From Janthinobacterium sp. UMAB-56 (GTDB lineage: Bacteria > Pseudomonadota > Gammaproteobacteria > Burkholderiales > Burkholderiaceae_D), in NCBI RefSeq assembly GCF_900095265.1, contig NZ_LT607660.1, positions 1 to 64,000 of the forward strand: DNA of 64,000 nt. The letters run 5' to 3'. Position numbers and translations under genes: made by a program. The notes beneath the pieces are model-generated. The model worked only from the letters and a program-made list of their open reading frames with translations, was not told the origin of the DNA and searched no databases. Shown here piece after piece: positions 7,889 through 16,975 of the stretch. Position 1 is the first letter of the stretch; the number at the start of each line of letters is the position of its first letter.

Positions 7889-9790
7889 CTAGCTTGCGCT
7901 GGCGGCGCGCAAGGCCGCCAGCAACTGCGCCAGCTGCCCCTTGTCGCGTTCGAGCGCCGCCAGGCTGGCTTCAAAGCCGGCGATTTTCTGTTCCAGGCTG
8001 CCGGTGGCGTCGTGGATGCGCTGGATCGAGGCAAAGCGCAATTTCAGCTGTTCCTTGTACTCGACGATCTGCGCTTCGAGCGGCGCCATGATGACTTTCA
8101 GCCAGGCGCTGGCGTCATCGTTGGCGTTGCTGAAACTGCGGCGCACGCGCGAGGCGATGGTGTCGAAGAATTTTTCCATCAGTACCACCCGGTTGGTGGT
8201 CAGCAAGGTCGCCGTGCCGAACTGTTTATGGTAGACGGCTTCGATATCGGCGATCTCCTGGCGGTAGCGGGCCAGTGAAAACGGCATCGGCAAGGCCAGC
8301 GCCAGACCATGTTCTGAGGCGAATTTTCGATACATCACGTTCATCATTTCCGTGATCTCGGCCGTCTTGCCTTCCGAGCGGTCCAGGTTGCTGGCGATGC
8401 GCTCGAAATACTGGCGCACGGCTTCGCGCAAGCCCGTGAAAAAGCGGCTGCGCTGCATGGCCGCGCGCACGCCATCGATATCGTCGCGCACGATGTCCAT
8501 GCCCAGGCTCGTATAGAGTTCCGTCGACAGGCGTGTAAACACGGCGCGCGTCGCTTGCAGTTTGAACAGGCTGCTGTCGAATTCCTTCTTCTCGATATCG
8601 ATGCGCCGCATCATGTGCGCGATCACGCTCTGGTTCTTGCCGCGCAGGCTGTGCAGCTCGTGCAGCTGCTCGGCGATGCCGCGCGCGCGCGCCGCCGCCT
8701 GCACCTGCTGCGCCGCTTCGATGGCGTCCAGGTCGAACGCCAGCTGGCGCCGGATGATGTCCTTGCGCGCGGGGATCAGCTCGTCGAACAGGGCCGTCTC
8801 CAGCGGCAGCAAACGGCTCTTTTCCAGCAGCGCCGCATCGTCGTTGATCTTGCCCACCAGGGCCTTTTGCGCCGAGACGGGAAACACCTGGCCAGCGTCC
8901 AGTGTCAACAGATGCGCCACGCTGGCCTGCTGGCGTTCGATGGCTTGCTCCACCTCCGCATCGCCACGCAATTCGTCCCACATGCTGTCGATCTTGTTGA
9001 GCACCACCAGGCGCCCCGCACCGGCGCCGATATGGTTGCGCCATACCTCGATATCGCTGCGCGTGACACCCGTGTCGGCCGCCAGGATGAACAGCACCGC
9101 GTGCGCATTCGGAATCAGGTTCAGGGTCAGTTCCGGTTCCGTTCCGATGGCGTTCAGACCTGGCGTATCGAGGATGACCAGGCCCTGTTTCAATAGCGGA
9201 TGAGGGAAGTTGATGATGGCGTGGCGCCACATGGAAATTTCCACCAGGCCGTCTTCGTCCAGCATGGCGGGGGCGTCCGCATCGTCGGCGTCGTACAGGC
9301 CGTAGCGCGTCGCTGCTTCCACGCTGACTTTTTTCGTCAGGCTGACCTGGCGGATGGCTTCCTGCATGTCACCGCCCGCATCGATATTCAGTGGCAGGAC
9401 GGTCCAGGCGGCGGGCAGGTCGCGGTAGTCGCTGGTCGACAGGTTCTGCGCCCGCGTCTCGATGGGCAGCAGCCGGATCGATGGCGGCCAGGCCGCGTCG
9501 TACAGCAGTTCGGTGGGGCACATGGTGGTGCGGCCCGCGCCCGAGGGCAGGATGCGCTGGCCATAGCCGGCAAAGAAGATGGCGTTGATCAGCTCGGATT
9601 TGCCGCGTGAGAACTCCGCCACGAAGGCCACCGACAGGCGGTCATCGAGCAGGCGGGAGGCACAGCGCGCCAGGCGCAGCGCGGAAGCGCCGTCGACCAG
9701 GCCCGCCGCGCTGGCGGCGTGCCGGTATGCCTGCAAGGCGGCCTGCACATCCTGGCGCCATGCGCTGTATTGTTCCAAGTCCCTGACCAT
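7889..9790 (-). CDS. Dynamin-family GTPase
   Basis: This 633-residue protein has an N-terminal GTPase domain of the bacterial dynamin type. The P-loop is EFSRGKS at residues 59-65; the first glycine of the usual consensus is replaced by Ala58. G3 is LDTPGLNAI and G4 is VLNKID. The rest is helical and rich in heptad-like charged segments, fitting the stalk of dynamin-like proteins, and it ends in a coiled-coil stretch (about the last 60 residues). Such proteins bind and remodel membranes, but no function is established for this one. It lies 22 nt after mutM and 42 nt before mutY, so the three genes look like one operon. The ATG at 9790 leaves a normal N-terminus. Confidence 0.82.
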   Translation of the reverse strand: MVRDLEQYSAWRQDVQAALQAYRHAASAAGLVDGASALRLARCASRLLDDRLSVAFVAEFSRGKSELINAIFFAGYGQRILPSGAGRTTMCPTELLYDAAWPPSIRLLPIETRAQNLSTSDYRDLPAAWTVLPLNIDAGGDMQEAIRQVSLTKKVSVEAATRYGLYDADDADAPAMLDEDGLVEISMWRHAIINFPHPLLKQGLVILDTPGLNAIGTEPELTLNLIPNAHAVLFILAADTGVTRSDIEVWRNHIGAGAGRLVVLNKIDSMWDELRGDAEVEQAIERQQASVAHLLTLDAGQVFPVSAQKALVGKINDDAALLEKSRLLPLETALFDELIPARKDIIRRQLAFDLDAIEAAQQVQAAARARGIAEQLHELHSLRGKNQSVIAHMMRRIDIEKKEFDSSLFKLQATRAVFTRLSTELYTSLGMDIVRDDIDGVRAAMQRSRFFTGLREAVRQYFERIASNLDRSEGKTAEITEMMNVMYRKFASEHGLALALPMPFSLARYRQEIADIEAVYHKQFGTATLLTTNRVVLMEKFFDTIASRVRRSFSNANDDASAWLKVIMAPLEAQIVEYKEQLKLRFASIQRIHDATGSLEQKIAGFEASLAALERDKGQLAQLLAALRAASAS

Positions 9791-9812
9791 CTGGCTCCTT
9801 CTATGAATGTGC

Positions 9813-10649
9813 TTACTTTTGACAATTCACGCAGTAAAACGTGGAACGCTGTCCCTGCACGATCTGGCGGATAGTCGCGCCGCAGACGCGGCATGGCTTG
9901 CCAGCGCGGTTGTAGGTGAAATACGTCTGCTGGAAGTAGCCGGACTGGCCGTTCACGCCGATGAAGTCGCGCAGGGTGCTACCGCCTTGCACGATGGCTT
10001 CTGCCAGCACGTCGCGTATCGATTGCGCCAGTTTCTCATAGCGGGCCAGGCCGATGCGCCGGGCCGGCGTCTTCGGGTTGATCCCTGCGCGGAACAGGCT
10101 TTCGGAACAATAGATATTGCCCACGCCGACGACGATGTCGCCCGCCATCAGCACCTGCTTGATGGTACTGCCCTTGTTGCGCGTCTTCTCGAACAGCAGC
10201 TGGCCCGTGAAGCCGCCTTCCAGCGGTTCCGTGCCCAGGCCACGCAGCAGCGCGTGGTTGTCCAGCGGGCCGTCGGCCTCGTCGTGCCACAGCACGGCGC
10301 CGAAGCGGCGCGGGTCCGTCATGCGCAGCACCTGGCTGGCGCCGTCCGCATCTTCCACGACGAGGTCGAAATGATCGTGCTTTTGCGCCTGCGTCCCCGT
10401 TGGCAGCACGCGCAAATGGCCCGACATGCCGAGGTGGATGATCAGCGTGCCGTGACGGAAATGGATCAGCAGGTATTTGCCGCGCCGCCCCGTCAGGCCG
10501 ATGGTTTGCCCCGACAGTTGTTCGCCCAGGGCCGGGGGAAAGGGCCAGCGCAGGCCGTCGCGGCGCAGCACGACGGCGCGCACGGCGCGCCCTTCGATGT
10601 GAGGCGCGACACCGCGCCGTGTGACTTCGACTTCTGGCAATTCTGGCAT
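9813..10649 (-). CDS. mutM: Formamidopyrimidine-DNA glycosylase MutM (Fpg)
   Basis: MutM excises 8-oxoguanine and formamidopyrimidines, with an associated beta/delta-lyase activity. The ATG at 10649 is fixed by the invariant N-terminus MPELPEVEV: after Met removal, Pro2 is the Schiff-base nucleophile and Glu3 the catalytic acid. Earlier in-frame starts would bury this proline and are rejected. The 278-residue protein ends with the zinc finger CRVCG and YCVNCQK (CX2C, then CX2C) that contacts DNA. It heads the minus-strand series mutM, dynamin-like gene, mutY. A 166-bp gap separates it from the divergent TPR gene and should hold both promoters. Confidence 0.96.
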   Translation of the reverse strand: MPELPEVEVTRRGVAPHIEGRAVRAVVLRRDGLRWPFPPALGEQLSGQTIGLTGRRGKYLLIHFRHGTLIIHLGMSGHLRVLPTGTQAQKHDHFDLVVEDADGASQVLRMTDPRRFGAVLWHDEADGPLDNHALLRGLGTEPLEGGFTGQLLFEKTRNKGSTIKQVLMAGDIVVGVGNIYCSESLFRAGINPKTPARRIGLARYEKLAQSIRDVLAEAIVQGGSTLRDFIGVNGQSGYFQQTYFTYNRAGKPCRVCGATIRQIVQGQRSTFYCVNCQK

Positions 10650-10815
10650 AGGGCTCGAATGGTGGAAAAGCGGGTAAAAACAGGCGGCTTGCCGGCCGAT
10701 GGCTGGCCCGGGCACGCTGCGCCGCCACGACGTACATATTTCGTTACATACGTGAAGTACGCGATAGCCGTGTTGGGCGTAGAATCAAACTTTGCCGTTT
10801 AGCCAGGATCAGCCT

Positions 10816-12621
10816 TTGAAAAACGCTTTCGCCATTGTAACCTTGTCCGCCCTGATGGCCACGCATGCCATGGCACAGACGCCTGTCGCCCCCGCCGATG
10901 CCGCGGCCAGCCCCTCCGCAGCCGCGCCGCAGGAAGCGGGCGCCGGGTCCAAGGTGGACGCCAAAGCAGACACCAAGGCGGACACCGAGGCGGGGGGCTT
11001 GCCGAAGGTCGAGCTGAGCAGCGACTTGCTGTACAAGCTGACCCGCGCTGAAATGGAATTCAAGCGTGGCCAGTGGCAAGGGCCGTACGTGACGATGATG
11101 GTGGCGGCGCAGCAGACGCGCGACCCGCGCCTGGCGCGCCGCGCGTCCGAAATGGCGCTGGCCGCCAAGCAGGGCGGCGAAGCGCTGGCGGCCATCCGCC
11201 TGTGGCGCGAGTTGGCGCCCGAATCGGACGAGGCGACCCAGTTCTTCCTCGGCTTCGTCGTGTTGACGGACAAGATCGAAGAAGCGGAACCGATTTTTGC
11301 CGAGCGCCTGGCCAAGGCGCCAGCGGGTGCGCGCGGCGTCGCCCTGTTCCAGATGCAGCAGATCCTGTCGCGCTCGAACGACAAGCTGTACGCCTACTCG
11401 ATGGTGACGCGCCTGGTGCAGCCCTACCTGGACATGTTCGAAGCGCACCTGGTGCTGGCGCAGGGCGCTCTGTCGCTCGGCGAGCGTGAGCGTGCCATCG
11501 GCGAAGCGAACAAGGCGCTGGCCATCAAGCCGAACTCCGAGCTGGCCGCGCTGACCCTGGCGCAAGTGACGGGCGAACCCGAGGCGGCGGGCAAGGTGCT
11601 GGCCACTTTCCTGCAAAACAATCCGGATGCCGTCGAAGTGCGCGGCGCGTATGCACGCCTGCTGGTCGAGCAAAAACAGCTGGAGCCGGCGCGCGACCAG
11701 TTCCTGCTGCTGCTGAAAAGCCAGCCCGATAACCTGGGTGGCCTGTATGCGCTCGGCATCGTGGCGCTGCAGCTGGAAGACAGCAAGGGAGCCGAGCAGT
11801 ACTTCAAGCGTTTCCTCGCCGTGCTCGACAAATCCCCTGGCGACGCGCGCGATCCGTTCAAGGCCCTGATGATTTTGTCGCAGATCGCCGAGACGCGCGG
11901 CGACACGGCCGGCGCCATCGCCTGGCTGGACAAGGTCGACAACAGCGCATCAAGCGGCTATGTCGAGGCGCGTTTGCGGCGCGCCCAGTTGATCGCCCGT
12001 GGCGGCAATCTCGATGCGGCGCGCAAGGCACTGACGGAAATTGAAACGGACGATCCGGCAAGCCAGGCGCAGGTGCTGCTGGTCGACGCGCAATTCCTGC
12101 GCGATGCCGGCTACGTGCAAAGCGCCTATACGGTGCTGGAAAACGCCTTGCTGCGCTTCCCCGACAATCCTGAGCTGCTGTACGACTACGCCTTGCTGGC
12201 CGAGCGCCTGGATAAACTCGAACAGATGGAAACGAGCCTGCGTCGCGTGATGGCGCTGGCGCCCGATAACCAGCACGCCTACAACGCCCTGGGTTACTCG
12301 CTGGCCGAACGCGGCGTCCGCCTGCAGGAAGCCCATGCGCTGATCGAAAAAGCCTTGCAGATGGCGCCGGGCGACCCCTTCATCATGGACAGCATGGGCT
12401 GGGTGCAGTTCCGCATGGGTAATTTGGCCGAAGCGGAAAATGCGCTGCGCCGCGCCTATGCCGTGCGCAGCGATCCGGAAATCGCCGTCCACCTGGGTGA
12501 AGTGCTGTGGCAGAAGGGCGACAAGGATGAAGCGCAAAAATTGTGGCGCGAGGCGCAAGCCAAGGACCCGAAAAACGAGGCGCTGAAAAGCACCCTGGCG
12601 CGCCTGAATGTCAGTCTGTGA
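10816..12621 (+). CDS. Exported tetratricopeptide-repeat protein
   Basis: This protein of about 601 residues is built largely of TPR helices. Clear repeats lie near the C-terminus (NPELLYDYALLAERLDKLEQ, then AYNALGYSLAERG). The start is uncertain: TTG at 10816 is preferred because AGGA lies 7 nt upstream and the protein then begins with a typical signal peptide ending in THAMAQ. A TTG at 10792 would add eight residues before the signal. An Ala/Lys/Asp-rich linker (about residues 25-65) separates the signal from the repeats. In related bacteria this TPR gene commonly precedes lolB, which suggests a periplasmic or outer-membrane assembly role. The exact function is unknown. Confidence 0.8.
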   Translation: MKNAFAIVTLSALMATHAMAQTPVAPADAAASPSAAAPQEAGAGSKVDAKADTKADTEAGGLPKVELSSDLLYKLTRAEMEFKRGQWQGPYVTMMVAAQQTRDPRLARRASEMALAAKQGGEALAAIRLWRELAPESDEATQFFLGFVVLTDKIEEAEPIFAERLAKAPAGARGVALFQMQQILSRSNDKLYAYSMVTRLVQPYLDMFEAHLVLAQGALSLGERERAIGEANKALAIKPNSELAALTLAQVTGEPEAAGKVLATFLQNNPDAVEVRGAYARLLVEQKQLEPARDQFLLLLKSQPDNLGGLYALGIVALQLEDSKGAEQYFKRFLAVLDKSPGDARDPFKALMILSQIAETRGDTAGAIAWLDKVDNSASSGYVEARLRRAQLIARGGNLDAARKALTEIETDDPASQAQVLLVDAQFLRDAGYVQSAYTVLENALLRFPDNPELLYDYALLAERLDKLEQMETSLRRVMALAPDNQHAYNALGYSLAERGVRLQEAHALIEKALQMAPGDPFIMDSMGWVQFRMGNLAEAENALRRAYAVRSDPEIAVHLGEVLWQKGDKDEAQKLWREAQAKDPKNEALKSTLARLNVSL

Positions 12622-12662
12622 TTGTATCGCTTGATTCAATATACTCAATATACTCAACTAAC

Positions 12663-12692
12663 AAAAACCAGCGCCTTGACGCTGGTTTTTCC
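12663..12692 (+). terminator. Rho-independent terminator after the TPR gene
   Basis: A perfect 11-bp stem (AAAAACCAGCG at 12663-12673 with CGCTGGTTTTT at 12680-12690) encloses a 6-nt loop and ends in a T run. It lies 42 nt after the TPR stop and 9 nt before lolB, so lolB may need its own promoter or readthrough. Confidence 0.8.
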
Positions 12693-12700
12693 TTGTACCC

Positions 12701-13351
12701 ATGTTAAAAAAACTCGTCTCCTTCACCGCGCTCTGCCTTTCTCTCTCGGCCTGCTCGAGCCTGAGCTCCCCATTCTCGTCCGGCGCCGCGCCGTCCGGAA
12801 AAGCCGTCGCCCCTTACCGCGAACAGGTCGAGCTGACGGGCCGCCTGAACGTGGTGTACCAGAAGGATGACAAGCCCGAATCGGCGACCGTCAATTTCAA
12901 CTGGCAGCAGACGGCGCAGCGCACGGACGTGACCCTGTATTCGCCCCTTGGCAGCACCCTGGCCACGATCGCGGTCACGCCGCAGCAGGCCGTGTTGACG
13001 CAAAGCGGCAAGGCGCCGCGCAGCGCGCCCGATGTCGACACCCTGAGCGCGCAGATGCTGGGCTGGTCCCTGCCCGTATCGGGCTTGCGCGACTGGCTGC
13101 AGGGCTATGCGGTGGGCGCCGATGGCCAGCCTTTCGTCGCTTCACCGGCCAACGACAGCGTGACGACCAAAGACGGCTGGCGCTTGCGCTATGTGTCGTG
13201 GCAGGAAGTAGGGCAAAATGCGGGCGAAAATGTACCGGGCGCCTTGCCCCAACCGCGGCGTATCGATGCCGAACGCAATGCCAGCGCGCAGGCCGATGCC
13301 GTGTCGCTGCGCATCGTGCTCGATGCCGCCCCATCCGCACCAGCACCATGA
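12701..13351 (+). CDS. lolB: Outer-membrane lipoprotein insertion protein LolB
   Basis: LolB receives lipoproteins from LolA and inserts them into the outer membrane. The 216-residue protein begins with a lipoprotein signal whose lipobox is LSAC (Cys18). The body has the alternating strands of the LolA/LolB half-barrel, and the motif [15 protein letters not shown] is typical of LolB. The stop overlaps the ispE start (ATGA), as in many proteobacteria, and this position strongly supports the name. C-terminal residues are Ala/Pro-rich and probably disordered. Confidence 0.9.
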   Translation: MLKKLVSFTALCLSLSACSSLSSPFSSGAAPSGKAVAPYREQVELTGRLNVVYQKDDKPESATVNFNWQQTAQRTDVTLYSPLGSTLATIAVTPQQAVLTQSGKAPRSAPDVDTLSAQMLGWSLPVSGLRDWLQGYAVGADGQPFVASPANDSVTTKDGWRLRYVSWQEVGQNAGENVPGALPQPRRIDAERNASAQADAVSLRIVLDAAPSAPAP

Positions 13352-14232
13352 CACTGACGACCCTGAACCATTGCCCGGCCCCGGCCAAGCTGAACTTATT
13401 TCTACACGTCAACGGCCGTCGTGCCGATGGCTACCACCTGCTGCAGACGGTGTTCCAGTTGCTCGACCACGGCGACACCTTGCACTTCGCGCTGCGCGAC
13501 GACACGCTGATCCGCCGCGTGACGGCGCTGGCCGGCGTGCCGGAAGAGCAGGACCTGATCATCCGCGCCGCGAAATTGCTGCAGGCCGAAGTGCTGCGCC
13601 GCACGGGCGCCTTGCCGCGCGGCGTCGATATCGCCATCGACAAGGTGTTGCCCATGGGCGGCGGCCTGGGTGGTGGTTCGTCCGACGCGGCCACGGCCCT
13701 GATGGCCTTGAACCGCCTGTGGCAGGCAGGCTTGAGCCGCGAGCAATTGATGGCGCTGGGCCTGCCGCTGGGGGCCGATATCCCGTTTTTCATCTTTGGC
13801 GAAAACGCCTTTGCCGAAGGCGTGGGCGAGGCCCTGCAGCCCGTCTCCACGCCCGAATGCTGGTATGTGGTGATCGAGCCTGGCGTGCAAGTACCGACCG
13901 CTGCAATTTTTTGTGCGGAAGGCTTGACGAGAAATACCGAACCCGTCACAATAGCGGACTTTTCCAGGCACCTCGCAGAAGGAAACGATGCGGGCGGGTT
14001 TGGCAAGAATGATTTACAGCAAGTGGCATGCAGTCTTTTCAAGCCCGTAGCAGATGCGGTAGAATGGCTGGGTGCTTACGGTGAGGCCAGGATGACTGGT
14101 TCCGGTGCTTGTGTATTTAGTGCGTTTGGCAGTCAGGAAGAAGCGGATGCGGTGCTCAGCAATGTGCCACCAGTCTGGATCGCCTGGAAGGCAAAAGCAT
14201 TGAAGCGCCACCCGATGCTCGCGCTGTTGTGA
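13348..14232 (+). CDS. ispE: 4-diphosphocytidyl-2-C-methyl-D-erythritol kinase IspE
   Basis: IspE performs the ATP-dependent phosphorylation step of the MEP isoprenoid pathway. The 294-residue protein opens with [13 protein letters not shown] and carries the GHMP-kinase glycine motif [12 protein letters not shown] at about residues 104-115. A C-terminal GHMP segment ([12 protein letters not shown]) completes the fold. The start at 13348 is set by ATGA overlap with lolB; the longer frame upstream is lolB read out of phase. The tRNA-Gln gene and prs follow. Confidence 0.95.
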   Translation: MTLTTLNHCPAPAKLNLFLHVNGRRADGYHLLQTVFQLLDHGDTLHFALRDDTLIRRVTALAGVPEEQDLIIRAAKLLQAEVLRRTGALPRGVDIAIDKVLPMGGGLGGGSSDAATALMALNRLWQAGLSREQLMALGLPLGADIPFFIFGENAFAEGVGEALQPVSTPECWYVVIEPGVQVPTAAIFCAEGLTRNTEPVTIADFSRHLAEGNDAGGFGKNDLQQVACSLFKPVADAVEWLGAYGEARMTGSGACVFSAFGSQEEADAVLSNVPPVWIAWKAKALKRHPMLALL

Positions 14233-14258
14233 AACAAGGCAGGCAGCAAAAAAAGATT

Positions 14259-14286
14259 TTGCTTAGCGTCAAATAGCCGGTATAAT
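14259..14286 (+). promoter_or_regulatory. Sigma-70 promoter of tRNA-Gln
   Basis: TTGCTT (14259-14264) and a perfect TATAAT (14281-14286) are separated by 16 nt. The -10 box lies 34 nt before the tRNA, a sensible distance for a processed 5' leader. Confidence 0.7.
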
Positions 14287-14320
14287 ACTGGCCAACATGA
14301 CGGCAAGCAGTCAGTAACGT

Positions 14321-14397
14321 AGGGGAATCGCCAAGCTGGTTAAGGCACTGGATTTTGATTCCAGCATGCGAAGGTTCGAATCCTTCTTCCCCTGCCA
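14321..14397 (+). tRNA. tRNA-Gln (anticodon TTG)
   Basis: The acceptor arms AGGGGAA and TTCCCCT pair over 7 bp, with G as the discriminator and an encoded CCA at 14395-14397. The anticodon stem CTGGA/TCCAG encloses the loop TTTTGAT, giving anticodon TTG for glutamine codon CAA. The T-arm contains GGTTCGAATCC. Overall it resembles bacterial glutamine tRNAs closely. Its position between ispE and prs is shared by many Burkholderiales. Confidence 0.97.
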
Positions 14398-14488
14398 CCA
14401 TTTCACCGTAGTCTGTCGATGCGAAGTTGGCGTCCAGTACGGGAAAAAGCAGATATGTCGCCACGCGGCATATTCTAAACAATGACTG

Positions 14489-14506
14489 ACCGGGCTTATG
14501 CCCGGT
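14489..14506 (+). other. Hairpin in the prs leader
   Basis: ACCGGGC (14489-14495) and GCCCGGT (14500-14506) form a 7-bp stem with a TTAT loop, followed by TAGTGCTTTTC. It lies 41 nt before prs. It could end tRNA transcription partially or fold in the prs 5' leader; the weak T tract makes a strong terminator unlikely. Confidence 0.5.
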
Positions 14507-14547
14507 TAGTGCTTTTCAAGACTTCTATATCACCTCTTGGGACTCCC

Positions 14548-15498
14548 ATGGCTTACGAAAACCTGATGGTTTTTACCGGCAACGCGAATCCAGCGTTGGC
14601 AGAGGGGGTCGCAAAAAACCTCGGCATCCCTCTCGGTAAAGCAAACGTTTCGAAATTCTCCGACGGCGAAGTAATGGTCGAGATTAACGAAAACGTGCGC
14701 GGCAAGGATGTTTTTGTTTTGCAATCCACCTGTGCTCCAACCAACGACAGCTTGATGGAAATCATGCTGATGGTTGATGCCTTGAAACGTGCTTCCGCTG
14801 GCCGCATTACCGCCGCGATTCCTTACTTCGGCTACGCCCGCCAAGACCGTCGTCCACGCTCCGCGCGTGTGGCGATTTCGGCCAAGGTGGTGGCGAACAT
14901 GCTGGAAGAAGCCGGTGTCGAGCGTGTCCTGATCATGGACTTGCACGCTGACCAGATTCAAGGTTTCTTCGATATCCCAGTCGACAATATTTACGCTTCG
15001 CCAATTTTGCTGGGTGACCTGCAAAAGAAAAACTACCAGGATCTGCTGGTGGTTTCGCCGGACGTCGGCGGTGTGGTACGTGCGCGCGCCCTGGCAAAAC
15101 GCCTGGGCTGCGACCTGGCCATCATCGACAAGCGTCGTCCAAAAGCGAACGTGTCGGAAGTGATGAACATCATCGGTGAAGTCGAAGGCCGCAACTGCGT
15201 GATCATGGATGACATGGTCGACACGGCAGGCACCCTGACCAAGGCTGCTGAAGTGCTCAAAGAGCGTGGCGCGAAAAAAGTCGTGGCGTATTGCACGCAT
15301 GCGGTGCTGTCGGGCCCGGCGATCGACCGTATTTCGGCGTCGCCACTCGATGAACTGGTCGTCACCGATACGATCCCCCTGTCCGCAGCGGCCTTGGCCT
15401 GCGGCAAGATCCGTCAATTGACGTGCGCGCCGCTGCTGGCCGAGACGTTCAAACGCATCATCAAGGGTGATTCGGTTATTTCCCTCTTTATCGACTAA
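14548..15498 (+). CDS. prs: Ribose-phosphate pyrophosphokinase (PRPP synthase)
   Basis: This enzyme makes PRPP from ribose 5-phosphate and ATP for purine, pyrimidine, histidine and NAD synthesis. At 316 residues from the ATG at 14548 it matches class I enzymes. The flexible-loop region is [14 protein letters not shown], the metal-binding site contains [14 protein letters not shown], and the PRPP-binding loop is [12 protein letters not shown]. An earlier in-frame ATG at 14482 would add residues unlike the family and would place the leader hairpin inside the gene, so it was rejected. The codons here are less GC-rich than in neighbours, which fits high expression. Confidence 0.96.
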   Translation: MAYENLMVFTGNANPALAEGVAKNLGIPLGKANVSKFSDGEVMVEINENVRGKDVFVLQSTCAPTNDSLMEIMLMVDALKRASAGRITAAIPYFGYARQDRRPRSARVAISAKVVANMLEEAGVERVLIMDLHADQIQGFFDIPVDNIYASPILLGDLQKKNYQDLLVVSPDVGGVVRARALAKRLGCDLAIIDKRRPKANVSEVMNIIGEVEGRNCVIMDDMVDTAGTLTKAAEVLKERGAKKVVAYCTHAVLSGPAIDRISASPLDELVVTDTIPLSAAALACGKIRQLTCAPLLAETFKRIIKGDSVISLFID

Positions 15499-15525
15499 TT
15501 CGATAAATAGCAACAGACGTAATGC

Positions 15526-15574
15526 CTGCGGCGCGACCGGCTTTTTGCCTGTTGCGCCGCAGTGTTTTAGTTTT
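15526..15574 (+). terminator. Terminator or attenuator between prs and rplY
   Basis: CTGCGGCGC (15526-15534) pairs perfectly over 9 bp with GCGCCGCAG (15554-15562) around a 19-nt loop, followed by TGTTTTAGTTTT. It looks like an intrinsic terminator of prs, though the interrupted T tract may permit some readthrough into rplY. Confidence 0.7.
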
Positions 15575-15576
15575 CG

Positions 15577-15647
15577 GGGCGCATACGCGCCCATTTCCGA
15601 AGATTCCTGGTCGCGGGAATCTTCATAACACAAGGCGCAAGCCTTGT
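15577..15647 (+). promoter_or_regulatory. Structured leader of rplY: three further hairpins
   Basis: Three stem-loops follow the terminator in close succession. GGGCGC/GCGCCC spans 15577-15592. GAAGATTCC/GGAATCTTC spans 15599-15624 with a 9-bp stem. ACAAGGC/GCCTTGT spans 15630-15647 and has a GCAA tetraloop. The last hairpin ends 7 nt before the GGAG ribosome-binding site. Leaders like this often bind the encoded ribosomal protein; here that is only a hypothesis. Confidence 0.5.
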
Positions 15648-15664
15648 TCTTCTTGGAGTTTCAC

Positions 15665-16273
15665 ATGAAAGTTATCGCATTTAAACGCGAATTGCAAGGT
15701 TCCGGAGCGAGCCGCCGCCTGCGCATTTCCGGCCAAACCCCTGGTATCGTCTACGGTGGCGCTGAAGCCCCGGTGCTGATCTCGCTGGATCACAACGCCC
15801 TGTACCACGCGTTGAAAAAAGAAGTGTTCCACTCGTCGATCCTGGATCTGGAAATCGACGGCGTTTCCCAGCAAGTTCTGTTGCGCGACTTCCAAGTCCA
15901 CGCATACAAACAACTGGTCCTGCACGCTGACTTCCAGCGCGTTGATGCTAAGCAAGCTATCCACGTGAAAGTTGCTCTGCACTTCGTCAACGCTGACGTT
16001 TCCCCAGCAGTCAAACTGCACGGCGCGACCATCAGCCACGTAGCTAACGAAATCGAAGTTTCGTGCCTGCCAGGCCAACTGCCAGAATTCATCAACGTTG
16101 ACCTGTCGAACATCGACGTCGGTCACTCGCTGCACGTTGGCGACCTGGTCCTGCCAGCTGGCGTGACCGCTGTCACCCACGGCGCCAACCTGACCATCGC
16201 TACCGCTTCGGTACCGGCTGGCCACGTTGCCGCTGAAGCTGAAGCAGCTGCTGTTGAAGCCGACAAGAAGTAA
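15665..16273 (+). CDS. rplY: 50S ribosomal protein L25/general stress protein Ctc
   Basis: L25 binds 5S rRNA in the large ribosomal subunit. At 202 residues this is the long Ctc-type form: an N-terminal L25 domain (about residues 1-90, beginning [20 protein letters not shown]) plus a C-terminal TL5-like beta domain. The Ala/Glu-rich C-terminal tail is usual. The ATG at 15665 has GGAG 6 nt upstream. Codon choice is notably less GC3-rich than in surrounding genes, as expected for a ribosomal protein. It sits between prs and pth. Confidence 0.96.
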   Translation: MKVIAFKRELQGSGASRRLRISGQTPGIVYGGAEAPVLISLDHNALYHALKKEVFHSSILDLEIDGVSQQVLLRDFQVHAYKQLVLHADFQRVDAKQAIHVKVALHFVNADVSPAVKLHGATISHVANEIEVSCLPGQLPEFINVDLSNIDVGHSLHVGDLVLPAGVTAVTHGANLTIATASVPAGHVAAEAEAAAVEADKK

Positions 16274-16306
16274 TTCTGCCGCCGCAGCAATGCGGTAGTC
16301 GCAAGG

Positions 16307-16340
16307 AAAAACCCGCCAGGTTCGCCGCGCGGGTTTTTTT
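16307..16340 (+). terminator. Rho-independent terminator of rplY
   Basis: AAAAACCCGC (16307-16316) pairs with GCGGGTTTTT (16329-16338), followed by further T residues. This strong terminator lies 33 nt after the rplY stop, so pth probably has its own promoter in the following 50 bp. Confidence 0.85.
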
Positions 16341-16388
16341 CTGCCTGTTTTCACCGATAATGCTTTCTTTTCCATTGTAGATACAGCC

Positions 16389-16973
16389 ATGCCCATACGC
16401 CTGATCGTCGGCCTCGGCAACCCGGGACCCGAATACGAACAAACCCGCCACAATGCCGGCTTCTGGCTGGTGGACAACCTTGCCAACAGCTTGCCCGGCA
16501 CGCGCTTGCAGCGCGATTCGCGCTATAACGCCATGCTGGCCAAGACCTCCCTTGGCGGCAAGGAAGTCTGGCTGCTCGAACCGCTGACCTTCATGAACCG
16601 CTCGGGCCAGTCCGTGGGCGCGCTGGCGCGTTTCTTCAAGATTGCCGCCGATGAAGTGCTCGTCGTGCACGATGAACTCGATCTGATGCCGGGTATCGCG
16701 CGCCTGAAAAAGGGCGGCTCGGCCGGCGGCCACAATGGCTTGAAAGACATCACGGCCGCGCTGGGTACGCAGGATTACTGGCGCTTGCGCCTGGGTATCG
16801 GCCACCCGCGCACCCTCAGCCTGCAGCAGCAGGTGGCCGACTTCGTGCTGCACCGCCCGCGCCGCGAAGACCAGGAGCTGATCGAGCAAGCCATCGACAA
16901 ATCGCTGCAGGTCATGCCGCATATCGTCGAAGGCAAGTTCGAGGCCGCGACGATGAAGCTGCATACGGCTTGA
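16389..16973 (+). CDS. pth: Peptidyl-tRNA hydrolase
   Basis: Pth cleaves peptidyl-tRNAs released from stalled ribosomes and recycles the tRNA. The 194-residue protein has the diagnostic start [20 protein letters not shown], including the catalytic His of RHNAGF. Further family motifs are [16 protein letters not shown] and [13 protein letters not shown]. It follows rplY and is convergent with a serine hydrolase gene, with only 2 nt between the stop codons. Confidence 0.97.
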   Translation: MPIRLIVGLGNPGPEYEQTRHNAGFWLVDNLANSLPGTRLQRDSRYNAMLAKTSLGGKEVWLLEPLTFMNRSGQSVGALARFFKIAADEVLVVHDELDLMPGIARLKKGGSAGGHNGLKDITAALGTQDYWRLRLGIGHPRTLSLQQQVADFVLHRPRREDQELIEQAIDKSLQVMPHIVEGKFEAATMKLHTA

Positions 16974-16975
16974 GT

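Noticed and set aside
12622..12870. An 82-codon frame between the TPR gene and lolB
   Set aside because: It runs through a terminator and overlaps the lolB signal sequence out of frame.
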